This document shows, piece by piece, positions 1-8,985 of a DNA stretch of 64,000 nucleotides (its first letter is position 1; every line of letters begins with the position of its first letter). A model generated the notes under the pieces. It ran no database searches, had not been told where the DNA came from, and worked only from the letters and a program-made list of their open reading frames with translations. Made by a program: the position numbers and the translations under genes. Source of the stretch: Comamonas piscis (GTDB taxonomy: Bacteria > Pseudomonadota > Gammaproteobacteria > Burkholderiales > Burkholderiaceae_C); NCBI RefSeq assembly GCF_014109725.1, contig NZ_CP058554.1:3100001-3164000 (forward strand), written 5' to 3'.

Positions 1-231
1 TGGGCCACGGCCAGGCAGGTGACGGAAAGTGATACGGCCCTTGCTCAAATCGTAAGGCGACATTTCCAGCGACACCTTGTCACCCGCCAGAATGCGGATG
101 TGGTGTTTGCGCATCTTGCCGCCCGTGTAAGCAATCAGCTCATGACCGTTTTCCAGCTTCACGCGAAAACGCGAATCAGGCAACACTTCGGTCACGGAGC
201 CTTGCATCTCAATCAGTTCTTCTTTAGCCAT
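1..231 (-). CDS. infA: translation initiation factor IF-1, 3' end cut by window edge
   Basis: Encodes IF-1, the small OB-fold factor that binds the A site of the 30S subunit during initiation. The reading frame starts [16 protein letters not shown] and carries the family core [20 protein letters not shown] and [13 protein letters not shown]. Seventy-seven codons are visible with no stop. The frame runs past residue 72, where E. coli IF-1 ends, with HLPGRGP, so this looks like the longer beta-proteobacterial IF-1 paralogue rather than the ribosomal-protein-operon copy. It continues beyond base 1. Identity is clear from sequence; paralogue assignment is inference from length. Confidence 0.95.
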   Translation of the reverse strand, partial: MAKEELIEMQGSVTEVLPDSRFRVKLENGHELIAYTGGKMRKHHIRILAGDKVSLEMSPYDLSKGRITFRHLPGRGP

Positions 232-687
232 ATAAGTCGACGAATCCTTGTCTAGTGGTGCATGCGCGAAAACAGATTCTCGCGATGCTGATCTGTGTGC
301 CACCAGCAGCGGTGGCTTTCCTGGGCTCTGGGTATGTCCTTGCGGACCATGAACCCTGTCATCCCTTGCAATACAGATACGGCCCGAAATATTCGGTGCG
401 TACCAGCCGCTCCAAGCCGCGCGGTGCCCGGCACCAGGCGCTCCCTGCGCTGTAAAAGCTTGCAAAGCTCTCTATTGTACTATGTACAGGGGATTTATGC
501 GCAGCGCATTCATGCATAAACGGCGTAGCGTCTTCGCTGGTCCTTTCTTGTGCGTTAAGAGCGCATTGGCTGGTGCCGCTTGCCAGCGCCGCGGTAGCCG
601 TTACCCGCACATCGCATCGGTTAGCATCACCCGCAAAGCGCCCTCGCCTTTCCCCTCCTCACAACCCAGCCCAAAAACCGCCCCACC
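232..687. other. intergenic region without a supported gene
   Basis: This 456-bp stretch separates the divergent infA and EVE-domain genes and should hold both promoters. Several short open frames exist on both strands, but none has a convincing ribosome binding site, coding bias or family resemblance. A short inverted repeat (GTAC-TAT-GTAC) occurs near 477-487. No RNA gene was recognised. Confidence 0.5.
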
Positions 688-1167
688 ATGAACGCTGCCC
701 CCCGCTACTGGTTGATGAAGAACGAACCCGATGAATATGGGATCGACCAGGCGCTCGCCGCGCCTGATGCCACGATTGCCTGGGACGGCGTGCGCAACTA
801 CCAGGCGCGCAACTTTATGCGCGATGGCATGCAGGTGGGCGATGGGGTGCTGTACTGGCATTCCAGCTGCGCCGAGCCGGGCATTTATGGCATCGCCCGC
901 GTTGCAGGCAACTTGCGGCCGGATGCCAGCCAGTTCGATGCCCAGTCCAAATACTTCGACCCCAAGTCCAAGCGGGAGGCGCCGCGCTGGCTGATGCTCG
1001 ATGTGCAGGCACTGCGCAAGATTGAACCCATCAGCGTGGCCGCGTTGCGCCAGTACCCGGAGCTGCAAGACATGCGGGTGCTGCAAAAAGGCAATCGCCT
1101 GTCGATCACGCCGGTGGATGCCGTGCATTGGGACTTCATCATCGGCTTGATCGAGGCGCAGCGCTAA
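688..1167 (+). CDS. EVE domain-containing protein
   Basis: A 159-residue protein that is essentially a single EVE domain (PUA-like fold), related to human thymocyte nuclear protein 1 and many bacterial stand-alone copies. The diagnostic N-terminus YWLMKNEPDEYGID is followed by WDGVRNYQARNFM, the VGDGVLYWHSS segment and a C-terminal VDAVHWDFI. EVE domains are known or predicted to bind modified bases in DNA or RNA; the ligand of this one is unknown. It stands alone, not fused to a restriction or AAA domain. The ATG at 688 lies just upstream of the conserved YWLMK block, so the start is well constrained. Family assignment is firm; function is not. Confidence 0.93.
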   Translation: MNAAPRYWLMKNEPDEYGIDQALAAPDATIAWDGVRNYQARNFMRDGMQVGDGVLYWHSSCAEPGIYGIARVAGNLRPDASQFDAQSKYFDPKSKREAPRWLMLDVQALRKIEPISVAALRQYPELQDMRVLQKGNRLSITPVDAVHWDFIIGLIEAQR

Positions 1168-1305
1168 AGCAACTGCTGGAGAGCCGGCATGCGCCCTCCC
1201 CTTGGGCAGAAAGGCAGTACGGCATAATGCAAAAACACCTTAGCCACCCATGCCTTCAGCAGGGGTAGCTATTTTTTTGATACCCATTTCGCACCCAAGA
1301 TCACC

Positions 1306-1620
1306 ATGGCTTTCGCTGACAATCTCCAATCCCTGCCCGCCATCGACCATATCGCCGAGCTGCAGCTGATCGATGCCGATGGCCAGCTGGCAGCCAGCAT
1401 TCCGAATGCGCCGGGCAAGGCCGGCTCGGTGCGGGTGTACAACGCCTTGGCCGCCAAGCATGGCGGCATCAATGTGGCAGCGGCTGAAGAAGGCCTGCAG
1501 ATCTTTGCCGAGCATACCGACGACGCCAAGGCCCGCCCCGGCGCGCATCCCAATATCGACCGCCTGCTGGAGGTGATCGCCTCCGGCAAGGGCTATACCG
1601 TCAAACTCGTTTCGGCCTGA
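1306..1620 (+). CDS. DUF2322 family protein
   Basis: A 104-residue soluble protein (starts MAFADNLQSLPAIDHIAEL, ends YTVKLVSA) matching the DUF2322 family of short proteobacterial proteins of unknown function. It has no signal peptide or membrane segment. The body contains the alternating strand/helix pattern LQLIDADGQLAASI and RVYNALAAKHGGIN. Its last 28 bases overlap the 3' end of the convergent amidotransferase gene. No function can be assigned from context. Confidence 0.85.
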   Translation: MAFADNLQSLPAIDHIAELQLIDADGQLAASIPNAPGKAGSVRVYNALAAKHGGINVAAAEEGLQIFAEHTDDAKARPGAHPNIDRLLEVIASGKGYTVKLVSA

Positions 1621-2375
1621 GCGGCTTGGGGCTCTTGCCCCGCCGATGCAACTGCCGGCTGGCGTGCATAGGCTGCAACAAAGCGCTGCAGCATCTGCTG
1701 TGGCACAGGGGTTTCGGCCAATTGGCCCAGCATGGCATCCGGGTCAAAACCTTCTGATTGCAGCACCTGCGCACGCAGTTGGATGCAGGTTGCCGCAATC
1801 GCCGGGCTGAACTCGGGATGGAATTGGGTAGACACCGCATTGGGTCCGTAACGCACAACCTGGTGCGGGTCATGCGCTGAACGGGCGAGCACCTGGGCAC
1901 CCGGTGGCAGCTCCAGCACTGTCTGCATATGGGTCAGGTTGGCTTTGAAGCGCGAGCCAGCGCCTGCAAGCAAGGGCTCGGCCTCGGCGCCTGGCAGCAG
2001 ATCGATATCCAGGCAGCCCATTTCGCGGCCCTGCGGGTGGTAGTCCACCTTGCCGCCCAAGGCATGGGCCATCAGCTGGTGGCCGTAGCAAACGCCAAAC
2101 AGCGGAAATGCCTGCGCCATCGCATCGCGTATCCATTGGGCTGTTGCCTCGCTCCAGGGCACCAAATCCGTCACCATCGCCCAGGATCCGGTGATGATTG
2201 CGGCGCTGTGTGCGCCATGCGGCGGCAAGGGCTCACCCTCGAAAACGCGAACCACCTCAAAGGCAGGCCCTGCGGCGAGCACGGCGGAGAACCACAATGG
2301 CAGATCGCCTACCTGGGCGCGGATGTCGTCGGGCGGGGTGCCGACCTGGATAAGTAGCAGAGGTTTTGCAGACAC
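1593..2375 (-). CDS. class I glutamine amidotransferase (GATase1-like)
   Basis: A 260-residue amidotransferase of the triad type. The nucleophile elbow GVCYGHQ gives Cys96, and QFHPEFS gives His186 and Glu188, completing the Cys-His-Glu triad. It belongs to the stand-alone GMP-synthase-like GATase group. The frame stays open upstream to a TTG at 2474 that overlaps the stop of the preceding ligase gene, but those 33 residues do not resemble the family. The GTG at 2375, just before SAKPLLLIQVG, is therefore preferred; no clear Shine-Dalgarno is visible at either. It is the third gene of a leftward series after the antiporter and glutamate-cysteine ligase. The substrate is unknown. Confidence 0.85.
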   Translation of the reverse strand: MSAKPLLLIQVGTPPDDIRAQVGDLPLWFSAVLAAGPAFEVVRVFEGEPLPPHGAHSAAIITGSWAMVTDLVPWSEATAQWIRDAMAQAFPLFGVCYGHQLMAHALGGKVDYHPQGREMGCLDIDLLPGAEAEPLLAGAGSRFKANLTHMQTVLELPPGAQVLARSAHDPHQVVRYGPNAVSTQFHPEFSPAIAATCIQLRAQVLQSEGFDPDAMLGQLAETPVPQQMLQRFVAAYARQPAVASAGQEPQAAQAETSLTV

Positions 2376-2470
2376 GGGGCAATACAGAAGAAGGGATGGC
2401 TGCTGCACTGTAATACAAGCCAGCCCTTCCAGACGCCTAAATTTGCCCGCGCTCCCCGGCGTTTGGTACT

Positions 2471-3583
2471 TCAATAACGGAACCGCAAGGTCGACTGCCG
2501 CACCACCTCAGGCAATTGCTGGGCTTGGGCATAGGCCTCGCGCAGGCGGCTCGCGTCGTTAACGCCCTCATTGACGGTCTTGCGCAGCTGCTGCAAAGCC
2601 TCTTTGCTGTTCTCCGGCACATAGGACTGGATGCGTTGCAAGGTCAGCAAGATATGCTCGCGCAGGCCAAAGGACTCGCTGGTCGCTGGGTCCACATAGG
2701 CGCCCTCCAGGCCAAAGCGGCAGGCCTGGAAGCGGTTGTAGGTGTAGACCAGGTAGTCGTCCTCGCTGGGCTCAAAGGGCTCTTCGGCCAGAAACCAGGC
2801 CCCCAGCGCCTGCACATAGGCGGCCAATGCCACAGCGCGTTCAATGGACAGCGGAGTGTCAAACACGCGCACCTCCACGGTGCCAAACTCGGGCTTGGGG
2901 CGGATGTCCCAGTAAAAATCCTTCATGCTGTGGATCACGCCGGTGGCGGTCATCTTGTCGTAGTAGCGCTCAAAGTCCTCCCAGTGCAGCGCAAACGGCG
3001 CCCGGCCCGACAGCGGAAACGCAAACACCGAGTTCAGCCGCGCCGAATCAAAGGCGGTGTCCTGCCCCTGCACAAAAGGGCTGGAGGCCGACAGCGCAAT
3101 GAAGTGCGGGATATAGCGCGAGAGCCGGTGCAGCATCATCAGCCCTGCATCGGCACTGGGGCAGCCCACATGCACGTGCTGGCCAAAGATGGTGAACTGC
3201 TTGGTGAGGTAGCCGTAGAGCGCGGTGATCTCTTTGAAGCGCGGCTTGTTGTAGATGCGCTGCTGGTGCCACTGCTGGAACGGGTGGGTGCCGCCGCCAG
3301 ACAGCGCAATATTGAGCTTGTCGGCAGCCTTGACCAGCGCATCACGGGTGACGCTGAGCTGCTGGTAGGCATCCTGCGCATCGGTGCAAATGCCGGTCGA
3401 TATCTCGATCATGCTGGTGGTGACCTCGGGCACGATCGAGCCCGGCACCTGCGCATTTTTCAGCAGGGCCAGCATATCGGGGGCATAGGGGGTCAGGTCA
3501 TAGTGGTTGGTGTTGACCAGTTGCAGTTCCAGCTCGACGCCCAGAGTCAACGCCTCGGATTGTTGAAAAGCTTCAAGTGTCAT
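2471..3583 (-). CDS. ybdK: YbdK-type carboxylate-amine ligase (glutamate--cysteine ligase 2 family)
   Basis: A 370-residue enzyme of the GCS2/YbdK family, which has weak glutamate-cysteine ligase activity in E. coli (372 residues there). Family blocks are [10 protein letters not shown] near the N-terminus, the [11 protein letters not shown] segment, the [10 protein letters not shown] block and the [18 protein letters not shown] block that builds the ATP/glutamate site. The ATG at 3583 begins [15 protein letters not shown]; an upstream ATG would add 12 residues unlike the family. The start lies 11 bases inside the end of the upstream antiporter gene, indicating translational coupling. The true substrate in this organism is not known. 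Confidence 0.93.
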   Translation of the reverse strand: MTLEAFQQSEALTLGVELELQLVNTNHYDLTPYAPDMLALLKNAQVPGSIVPEVTTSMIEISTGICTDAQDAYQQLSVTRDALVKAADKLNIALSGGGTHPFQQWHQQRIYNKPRFKEITALYGYLTKQFTIFGQHVHVGCPSADAGLMMLHRLSRYIPHFIALSASSPFVQGQDTAFDSARLNSVFAFPLSGRAPFALHWEDFERYYDKMTATGVIHSMKDFYWDIRPKPEFGTVEVRVFDTPLSIERAVALAAYVQALGAWFLAEEPFEPSEDDYLVYTYNRFQACRFGLEGAYVDPATSESFGLREHILLTLQRIQSYVPENSKEALQQLRKTVNEGVNDASRLREAYAQAQQLPEVVRQSTLRFRY

Positions 3584-4880
3584 GGCGTTTTTCCTTGCTG
3601 GTAAGGGCGGACAGGCCAATGCCCCGGTGCGCCTCGCCGCTGCGCCACAAAGCCAGCGAGGCCAGCAGCACGCCGATCACCTCGCACAAAACAATCATCG
3701 GCAGCGCGATGGAGGACACACTGATCGCCACCTCGGGGTTGACCGCTGCCCACTGTGCCACCTGGGCTGATGCAATCAGCAAAGCCAGGCCCGAGCTGGG
3801 CGATTGCGCGCAAGCCACCGGCCACTGGCGCAGCCAGCCAATGCCCGTACCGGCCCCGAGCAACAGCACACCGCCCATCTTGCCCAGCAACCGCGCCAGG
3901 CTGGCGGCGGCCACCACACTGATCAGCGCAGCGCTGGGCGCCATCTGCCCGGCCATGCTGGCCACCAGCACAAACATCAGCAGATTGAGCATCGTGTTGC
4001 CGGCCATAAAGGCCGAGGGCCAGACCATCGGCTTGGGGCTCAGATTGCGCAGCATCACCCCGGCCAGCACAAAGCCCAGCGCTGAGGAGCCGCCCAGGCG
4101 CTCGGCCAGCAAGCTGGCGGCGACCAGCACGGCCAGCATGTAAAGCGCGGTGGAGTCACTGCGGGAAGAGGTCCAGCGCAGCACCGGCCACAAAACAGCT
4201 GTGGTGAGCAAGGCCCACAACAGCGTCAGGCCCAGGTTCCACAGCAAATGGCCCATGCCCGCTGCCGTCAGCACCAGGCCCGATTGCGCATCCGTGCCCG
4301 GAACAGGCGACCACGCCACCGTGATCACCAGACCCAGCACCAGCGCATAGATGCAGCCCAGGGTGGCCATCAGCAAGCTGCGGTCGGTCACGGCACCGCT
4401 GGAGCGCAGATCGGAAGAGATACGCAACAAAACGGAGGGCGATGCCGCCATCGCCACCACGCCGACCCCGAGCGACACGGCCCAGCCCATGCCCAGCAAC
4501 TGCAAGGTGCCCGTCACCAGAACCAGCGCAGCCATCGATTCCACCAGGCTTTGCAGCAGCAAAAATGGCTGTCGCAACAGCCATTTCAAGGAGATTTGGG
4601 ACGCTGCAATCAGCATGCTGGTGCCCACGGCCGTGTGCAGCAGCACTTGGGTATTGCCCTGCAGCGGCCAAGGCAGATCGCCAAAACCCAGCCAGCCGGC
4701 GAACAAGCCGACTACCGTGTAGCCAAGCATGCGCGGAAAGCCGGTCAGGCGGAACACCATGTGACCGGCCAGCGCTGCGGCCGCCACCAGGATGCACCAA
4801 CTCATCAAAGGGCCAACACTGTGTTCAAGCCAGCCGCCTATTTGCGGCAGCGGCATATTGGATGCTGCATGGGGTGGCAT
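3573..4880 (-). CDS. CPA2-type cation:proton antiporter membrane protein
   Basis: A 435-residue protein with about 12 hydrophobic segments, resembling the membrane domain of CPA2 cation/proton antiporters (Kef/NapA-like). It has the early [15 protein letters not shown] segment typical of the family and a late [18 protein letters not shown] segment. It lacks the C-terminal TrkA-N regulatory domain found in KefB/KefC. The ATG at 4880 is chosen because GGAGGAGG lies 9 bases upstream; a further upstream ATG lacks this. Its 3' end overlaps the YbdK-type ligase start by 11 bases, so the two are probably made together. Ion specificity cannot be told. Confidence 0.82.
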   Translation of the reverse strand: MPPHAASNMPLPQIGGWLEHSVGPLMSWCILVAAAALAGHMVFRLTGFPRMLGYTVVGLFAGWLGFGDLPWPLQGNTQVLLHTAVGTSMLIAASQISLKWLLRQPFLLLQSLVESMAALVLVTGTLQLLGMGWAVSLGVGVVAMAASPSVLLRISSDLRSSGAVTDRSLLMATLGCIYALVLGLVITVAWSPVPGTDAQSGLVLTAAGMGHLLWNLGLTLLWALLTTAVLWPVLRWTSSRSDSTALYMLAVLVAASLLAERLGGSSALGFVLAGVMLRNLSPKPMVWPSAFMAGNTMLNLLMFVLVASMAGQMAPSAALISVVAAASLARLLGKMGGVLLLGAGTGIGWLRQWPVACAQSPSSGLALLIASAQVAQWAAVNPEVAISVSSIALPMIVLCEVIGVLLASLALWRSGEAHRGIGLSALTSKEKRHDT

Positions 4881-5601
4881 ATCTGCACCCTCCTCCCAAA
4901 ATGGTGTCCCGCTGGCAAGGCCGCGGGGCACGGAGCTATTAATGGATCAGCAGCGGCGCTGGAGCGCGACTGAGAGACTGAAGATGCATGGCTCCACTGC
5001 TACCTAGAGTTTGTAAGCACAATGCATCAGATCGTTAACCAATCTCAACGACTCTACTGGATGAACCGGCACTTGCTGTCACAGCATGCAAGCAAAGGGC
5101 ACAAAAAGCCTGCAGTCCTACAATGAAGAAGGCTTTGCCGGAGTCTTTCACAGGGGCTCCTGCGCATGGATGCAGGCGCGCCGTGGCCCTACATACTGCT
5201 ATCTAGAACGTAGCAGCTAAGGGGTACAAATCATGCCAGCCATCAATGCGTATAAGGCCGTAACAGCGCGGCTTGTTGCCCAAGGCGGGGATGCGGTGCG
5301 GCAGCCAGGTTATATCCGAGCGCTTTGCACTGCCACCTGCTCACAGGGCCAACCAGTTGCAGTCGTAACCTTATGATGGCGCCACTGATGCGGCTAGCCA
5401 AAAGCACCCAGCGCTTGCCCGCTACCACCCTGTAGCCCGCGTTCATCGCCCCTCGTTAGTCCTTGGCCACCACCCCTGGCCTGGCAGGGCAGCCGATCCG
5501 CCATATCGCATCACCCTCCTCTCGCTTGTCTGCGCCCAGCCACGCATCGGGCTTGCCCGTTTGCGCAGCGTTGGCGCCATGTTTTTGGTCTGGATATTTC
5601 C
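4881..5601. other. long intergenic region between divergent transporters
   Basis: A 721-bp stretch between the leftward antiporter gene and the rightward BASS transporter gene. It should contain both promoters. The only feature with any coding support is a 47-codon frame at 5233-5376 (listed separately). A longer leftward frame reaching in from 6279 is a shadow of the transporter gene. No tRNA, riboswitch or repeat was recognised. Confidence 0.5.
5233..5376 (+). CDS. candidate 47-residue ORF, unrecognised
   Basis: A short frame starting MPAINAYKAVTARLVAQ and ending PVAVVTL. Support is an AAGGGG sequence 9 bases before the ATG. The product would be a small soluble protein with two cysteines. 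Codon usage is less GC-biased at third positions than the neighbouring genes, which argues against it. No family is recognised. It lies between two transporter promoters and could be an upstream ORF or chance. Confidence 0.22.
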   Translation: MPAINAYKAVTARLVAQGGDAVRQPGYIRALCTATCSQGQPVAVVTL

Positions 5602-6555
5602 GTGCTTGCCTTGTTGACCCGTCTTTTCCCTGTCTGGGCCGCTGTGATGGCGCTGGTGGCCTACAGCCTGCCATCGGCGTTTTTGGGCTTCAAGCCCCAT
5701 ATCGCCCAATTGCTGATGCTGATCATGTTCGCGATGGGGGTGACCCTGCGTGTGAGCGATTTCAGCCGGGTGCTGCAGCGCCCTGCCCCTATAGCGGCTG
5801 GCCTGTTTTTGCACTACCTGATCATGCCCCTGGCCGCCTGGCTGATTGCCAAGGCGCTGAACATGCCGCCTGAGCTGACGGCTGGCATGGTGCTGGTGGG
5901 CAGTGTGGCCAGTGGAACATCGTCGAATGTGATGATTTTTCTGTCCAAGGGTGATGTGGCGCTGTCGGTCACCATCAGTGCGCTGTCTACCCTGGTGGGC
6001 ATTGTGGCCACGCCGCTGCTGGCACGCCTGTATATCTCGGCATCGATCGATGTGCCGGTGAGCGCGCTCTTGATGGAGATTGCGCAGATCGTGCTGCTGC
6101 CCATTGGCCTGGGTCTGCTGCTCAACCATTTCTGGCATGCGCAGATCAAGCGCATCGAGCGCGTGCTGCCTCTGGTGTCGATGGTGGCGATTTTGCTGGT
6201 GCTCTCCACCGTCGTGGCACTCAGCCGTGACCGCATCGCCACCGTGGGCGGCGTAGTGATCGCGGGCGTGATTGCGCATAACCTGATCGGCTACCTGGGT
6301 GGCTACTGGGGCGGCCGCCTGCTGGGCTTTGACAAATCAGTCTGCCGCACCTTGGCCATTGAGGTGGGCATGCAGAACTCGGGCCTGGCTGCCAGCCTGG
6401 GCGCCAAATTCTTCAGCCCCATGGCTGCGCTGCCGGGCGCGATTTTCTCGGTATGGCACAACATCTCCGGCTCGCTGCTGGCCGGTTACTGGTCCAGCCG
6501 CCCGACGGGCACGGCCAACGACCATGTACGGCGCGAAGACGTCTCGCTGCACTGA
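5602..6555 (+). CDS. bile acid:sodium symporter (BASS) family transporter
   Basis: A 317-residue membrane protein with about ten hydrophobic segments. The BASS hallmarks are visible: [17 protein letters not shown] near residue 40, [20 protein letters not shown] near 100, and the [13 protein letters not shown] motif near 255. The family imports organic anions (bile acids, pantoate, pyruvate, 2-keto acids) with sodium; the bacterial substrate here is not predictable. The likely start is the GTG at 5602 just before [11 protein letters not shown]; an ATG at 5579 is out of frame. It converges with the repair gene at 6587-7462 and sits alone. Confidence 0.9.
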   Translation: MLALLTRLFPVWAAVMALVAYSLPSAFLGFKPHIAQLLMLIMFAMGVTLRVSDFSRVLQRPAPIAAGLFLHYLIMPLAAWLIAKALNMPPELTAGMVLVGSVASGTSSNVMIFLSKGDVALSVTISALSTLVGIVATPLLARLYISASIDVPVSALLMEIAQIVLLPIGLGLLLNHFWHAQIKRIERVLPLVSMVAILLVLSTVVALSRDRIATVGGVVIAGVIAHNLIGYLGGYWGGRLLGFDKSVCRTLAIEVGMQNSGLAASLGAKFFSPMAALPGAIFSVWHNISGSLLAGYWSSRPTGTANDHVRREDVSLH

Positions 6556-6586
6556 GCCAAAGGCTTGCGCATTGGCAACCTGGCGC

Positions 6587-7462
6587 TCAGGCGTGCTCGC
6601 CGAGCGCATCGGCCTCCAGCATGTGGCCGGTGCGGCTGCGGGCGCCTGCCACCAGGCCGCTGATCAGTTGCGCTTCGGGCAGGTTCTTCCAGTAGCGGCG
6701 CGGCATCTCGCGCAGCATGGCCTGCTCTTTGAGGCGTGCTGGGTTGAAGGTGGATTGGTAGTAGGCCAGCCATAGCGACTCGCCGGCATCGGGCCCCGGG
6801 GCATCTTGCGCCCGGCCCCCAGCGGCAAACTGCAGCTGCTCCAGATCCCAGTGCACGCTGCACTGGGGCGTCAAAATCACCCAGCGCATGCTGGTAAAGC
6901 GCCGCATAAAAAAGCCCGCGGCCTCTCGCACGCAAAAATGGTCGGGCTCAAACCAGGCGATGTGCAGCTCCCGGCCCTGCGCATCCCGGCTGGGCCGAAA
7001 GCGCACAAAGGCATGCATTTTGTGGATGTCGCGCCCAACGGCCCGGGCCATGCGCTCAATCTCACGCCAATCGCCATCCAAGGCATCGCCCGCCAAGCCT
7101 GGCCATTGTTGCACCCGCCACAGCCAGCGGTAGCACAGTGCAAAGCGCCCCGGGTGGCTGTGGCAGCAGGCATTGCGCAACAGGCCCAGCTGCGCGGCCT
7201 TCAGGCGCAGCGGCTGGCCGGGCGGGCAAGGCAACTGGTCCAGCATGTCCGGCGTCAGCGCCTTGCCAGCCAGGCTGCCGGCGGCATCGGCTGCAAACAA
7301 ATCGTCGCCAGCGCTCTGGTCGCTCAAGGCATCAGACCAGCGCCAATGCAATGCTTGCGGATCGACGTTGAGGGCCAGCAGCACGCGGGCTGCTTGGCGG
7401 AAGCCGGCAAAATCATCCGGGCCGTCCAGCGCAACCACCAGGGAATCGGTTTGTGCTTGCAT
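6587..7462 (-). CDS. TIGR03915-type probable DNA metabolism protein (radical SAM partner)
   Basis: A 291-residue protein matching the TIGR03915 family, which accompanies a TIGR03916 radical SAM protein in bacterial genomes and is thought to act in DNA repair or modification. Conserved elements are RDIHKMHAFVRFRP near residue 145, WFEPDHFCVREAAGFFMRRF near 170-190, and WVILTPQCSVHWD just after. The C-terminus contains YYQSTFNPARLKEQAMLREMP. In many genomes this domain is fused to or neighbours a UdgX-type uracil-DNA glycosylase; here the protein ends at 291 residues with no glycosylase domain. Its start lies three bases after the radical SAM stop, so the two form one operon. Confidence 0.88.
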   Translation of the reverse strand: MQAQTDSLVVALDGPDDFAGFRQAARVLLALNVDPQALHWRWSDALSDQSAGDDLFAADAAGSLAGKALTPDMLDQLPCPPGQPLRLKAAQLGLLRNACCHSHPGRFALCYRWLWRVQQWPGLAGDALDGDWREIERMARAVGRDIHKMHAFVRFRPSRDAQGRELHIAWFEPDHFCVREAAGFFMRRFTSMRWVILTPQCSVHWDLEQLQFAAGGRAQDAPGPDAGESLWLAYYQSTFNPARLKEQAMLREMPRRYWKNLPEAQLISGLVAGARSRTGHMLEADALGEHA

Positions 7463-7465
7463 GGT

Positions 7466-8794
7466 TTAAAACAGCGCCATTTGCGCAAGCACCGGCATCT
7501 GCATGCCGCTGTGATGCCGCTGGGTGCTGCCGTGTTGCATCTTGCCCAGCAACTGCTGGCGCAGCGAGCTGCTGTCCAGCATGCCCAGCGGCGGGTGGTA
7601 GTCATCCAGCTCTACAAAGGGCAAGACCTTGCTGGTGGCGACCCGCAGCTGCTGCAAATCAGCCAGCCTGAGCCTGCGCACCATGCGGGCGGCCAGAAGG
7701 CGCTGCACGCTGCCCACGCCCAGCCCGGGCACGCGCAGCAGCCACTGTTTGGGCGCACGGTTGAGGTCCACCGGGAAATGCTGGCGCTGCGACAGCGCCC
7801 AGGCGAGTTTGGGATCCAGCTCCAGATCCAGCATGCCGCCAGCCGCCGGCGCGGTGATCTCTGCATGGCTGAAACCGTAAAAGCGCATCAGCCAATCGGC
7901 CTGGTAGAGCCGGTGCTCACGAATCAGCGGCGGCGCCTGCAAAGGCAGATCGGCCGAGGCATCAGGAATGGGGCTGAAGGCCGAGTAGTACACCCGGCGC
8001 AGGCGCTGGCCAGTGTAGAGGCCGCTGCTGGTGCGCAAAATGGTTGCGTCGTTGGCGCTGTCTGCACCCACAATCATTTGCGTGCTTTGGCCTGCCGGCG
8101 CATAACGGGGGGCCGCTGCGCGAGCGGTTTGGCGCTGGCGCGGCATGGAGACAAGTTTTCCGTTCTGCTGGTCTTGCGTCTGCTGCCGCGCAACCTCGAT
8201 ATGTTCCGCCACCTGGTGCATCGCCAGCGCAATGCCGGCGGCATTTTTCTCAGGGGCTAACTGCTCCAGCCCTTGCTCGGTAGGCAGCTCGACATTGATG
8301 CTGAGGCGGTCGGCATAGCGCCCCGCCTGGGCCAGAAGCTCGGGCGAGGCATCGGGAATGGTCTTGAGGTGGATATAGCCGCGAAAATCATGGTCTTCGC
8401 GCAAGCAACGCGCGACCTCCACCAGCTGCTCCATCGTGTAGTCAGACGACTGGATGATGCCGCTGGACAGAAACAGCCCTTCGATGCAGTTGCGGCGGTA
8501 AAAATCCAGCGTGAGCGCCACGACCTCAGCAGCGCTGAACCGGGCGCGCTGCACATTGGAGCTTTTGCGGTTGATGCAGTAGCGGCAGTCGAAGATGCAG
8601 AAATTCGTCAGCAGGATCTTGAGCAAGGAGACGCAGCGGCCGTCCGGCGTGTAGCTATGGCAGATCCCCATGCCCTCCGTCGATCCCATCCCCTTGCCGC
8701 CCACCGAATCGCGGGGCTTGCTGCCGCTCGATGCACAGCTGGCATCGTATTTGGCGGCATCGGCCAGGATCTGGAGTTTGGCGAGGGTTTGCAT
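7466..8794 (-). CDS. TIGR03916-type putative DNA modification/repair radical SAM protein
   Basis: A 442-residue radical SAM protein. The 4Fe-4S triad is NFCIFDCRYCINR (CxxxCxxC) near residues 65-73, followed by FLSSGII and the IHLKTIPD strand. The C-terminal part has a helix-hairpin-helix-like block (VDLNRAPKQWLLRVPGLGVG), typical of DNA-binding proteins. The ATG at 8794 has no clear Shine-Dalgarno. Upstream, a TAGAAT -10-like hexamer (8819-8824) abuts a LexA box at 8802-8817, with a second box at 8970-8985, which indicates SOS control. The downstream partner at 6587 is three bases away. The reaction catalysed is not established for the family. Confidence 0.92.
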   Translation of the reverse strand: MQTLAKLQILADAAKYDASCASSGSKPRDSVGGKGMGSTEGMGICHSYTPDGRCVSLLKILLTNFCIFDCRYCINRKSSNVQRARFSAAEVVALTLDFYRRNCIEGLFLSSGIIQSSDYTMEQLVEVARCLREDHDFRGYIHLKTIPDASPELLAQAGRYADRLSINVELPTEQGLEQLAPEKNAAGIALAMHQVAEHIEVARQQTQDQQNGKLVSMPRQRQTARAAAPRYAPAGQSTQMIVGADSANDATILRTSSGLYTGQRLRRVYYSAFSPIPDASADLPLQAPPLIREHRLYQADWLMRFYGFSHAEITAPAAGGMLDLELDPKLAWALSQRQHFPVDLNRAPKQWLLRVPGLGVGSVQRLLAARMVRRLRLADLQQLRVATSKVLPFVELDDYHPPLGMLDSSSLRQQLLGKMQHGSTQRHHSGMQMPVLAQMALF

Positions 8795-8801
8795 AGGAGA
8801 A

Positions 8802-8817
8802 CTGTATGTATTTACAG
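8802..8817 (-). promoter_or_regulatory. LexA box (SOS operator), proximal
   Basis: The sequence CTGTATGTATTTACAG fits the CTG-N10-CAG LexA consensus with an AT-rich centre. It starts eight bases upstream of the radical SAM ATG and lies directly after a TAGAAT hexamer on the minus strand, so LexA bound here would cover the expected transcription start. Confidence 0.85.
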
Positions 8818-8969
8818 TATTCTAGCAAAATGGCATGCCTAACACCAGTACTGATCGCCGCATCTGCCACCAGATGTGTCAGCGCCCCGCCGCTGTGCAG
8901 GGTACTGGCTAAGCCAAAAAGGGCCGGTCAGAGGGCAACGGGTCAGCGAAAGTGGGCTTTTTCCAATAG

Positions 8970-8985
8970 CTGTATACATATACAG
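8970..8985 (-). promoter_or_regulatory. LexA box (SOS operator), distal
   Basis: The sequence CTGTATACATATACAG is a near-perfect LexA box. It is embedded in a wider 30-base inverted repeat (8963-8992) whose outer arms are CCAATA and TATTGG. It lies between the 3' end of the Bug receptor gene (9026) and the radical SAM gene, 168 bp upstream of the proximal box. No gene on the plus strand begins nearby, so it most likely belongs to the same leftward operon. Confidence 0.82.
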
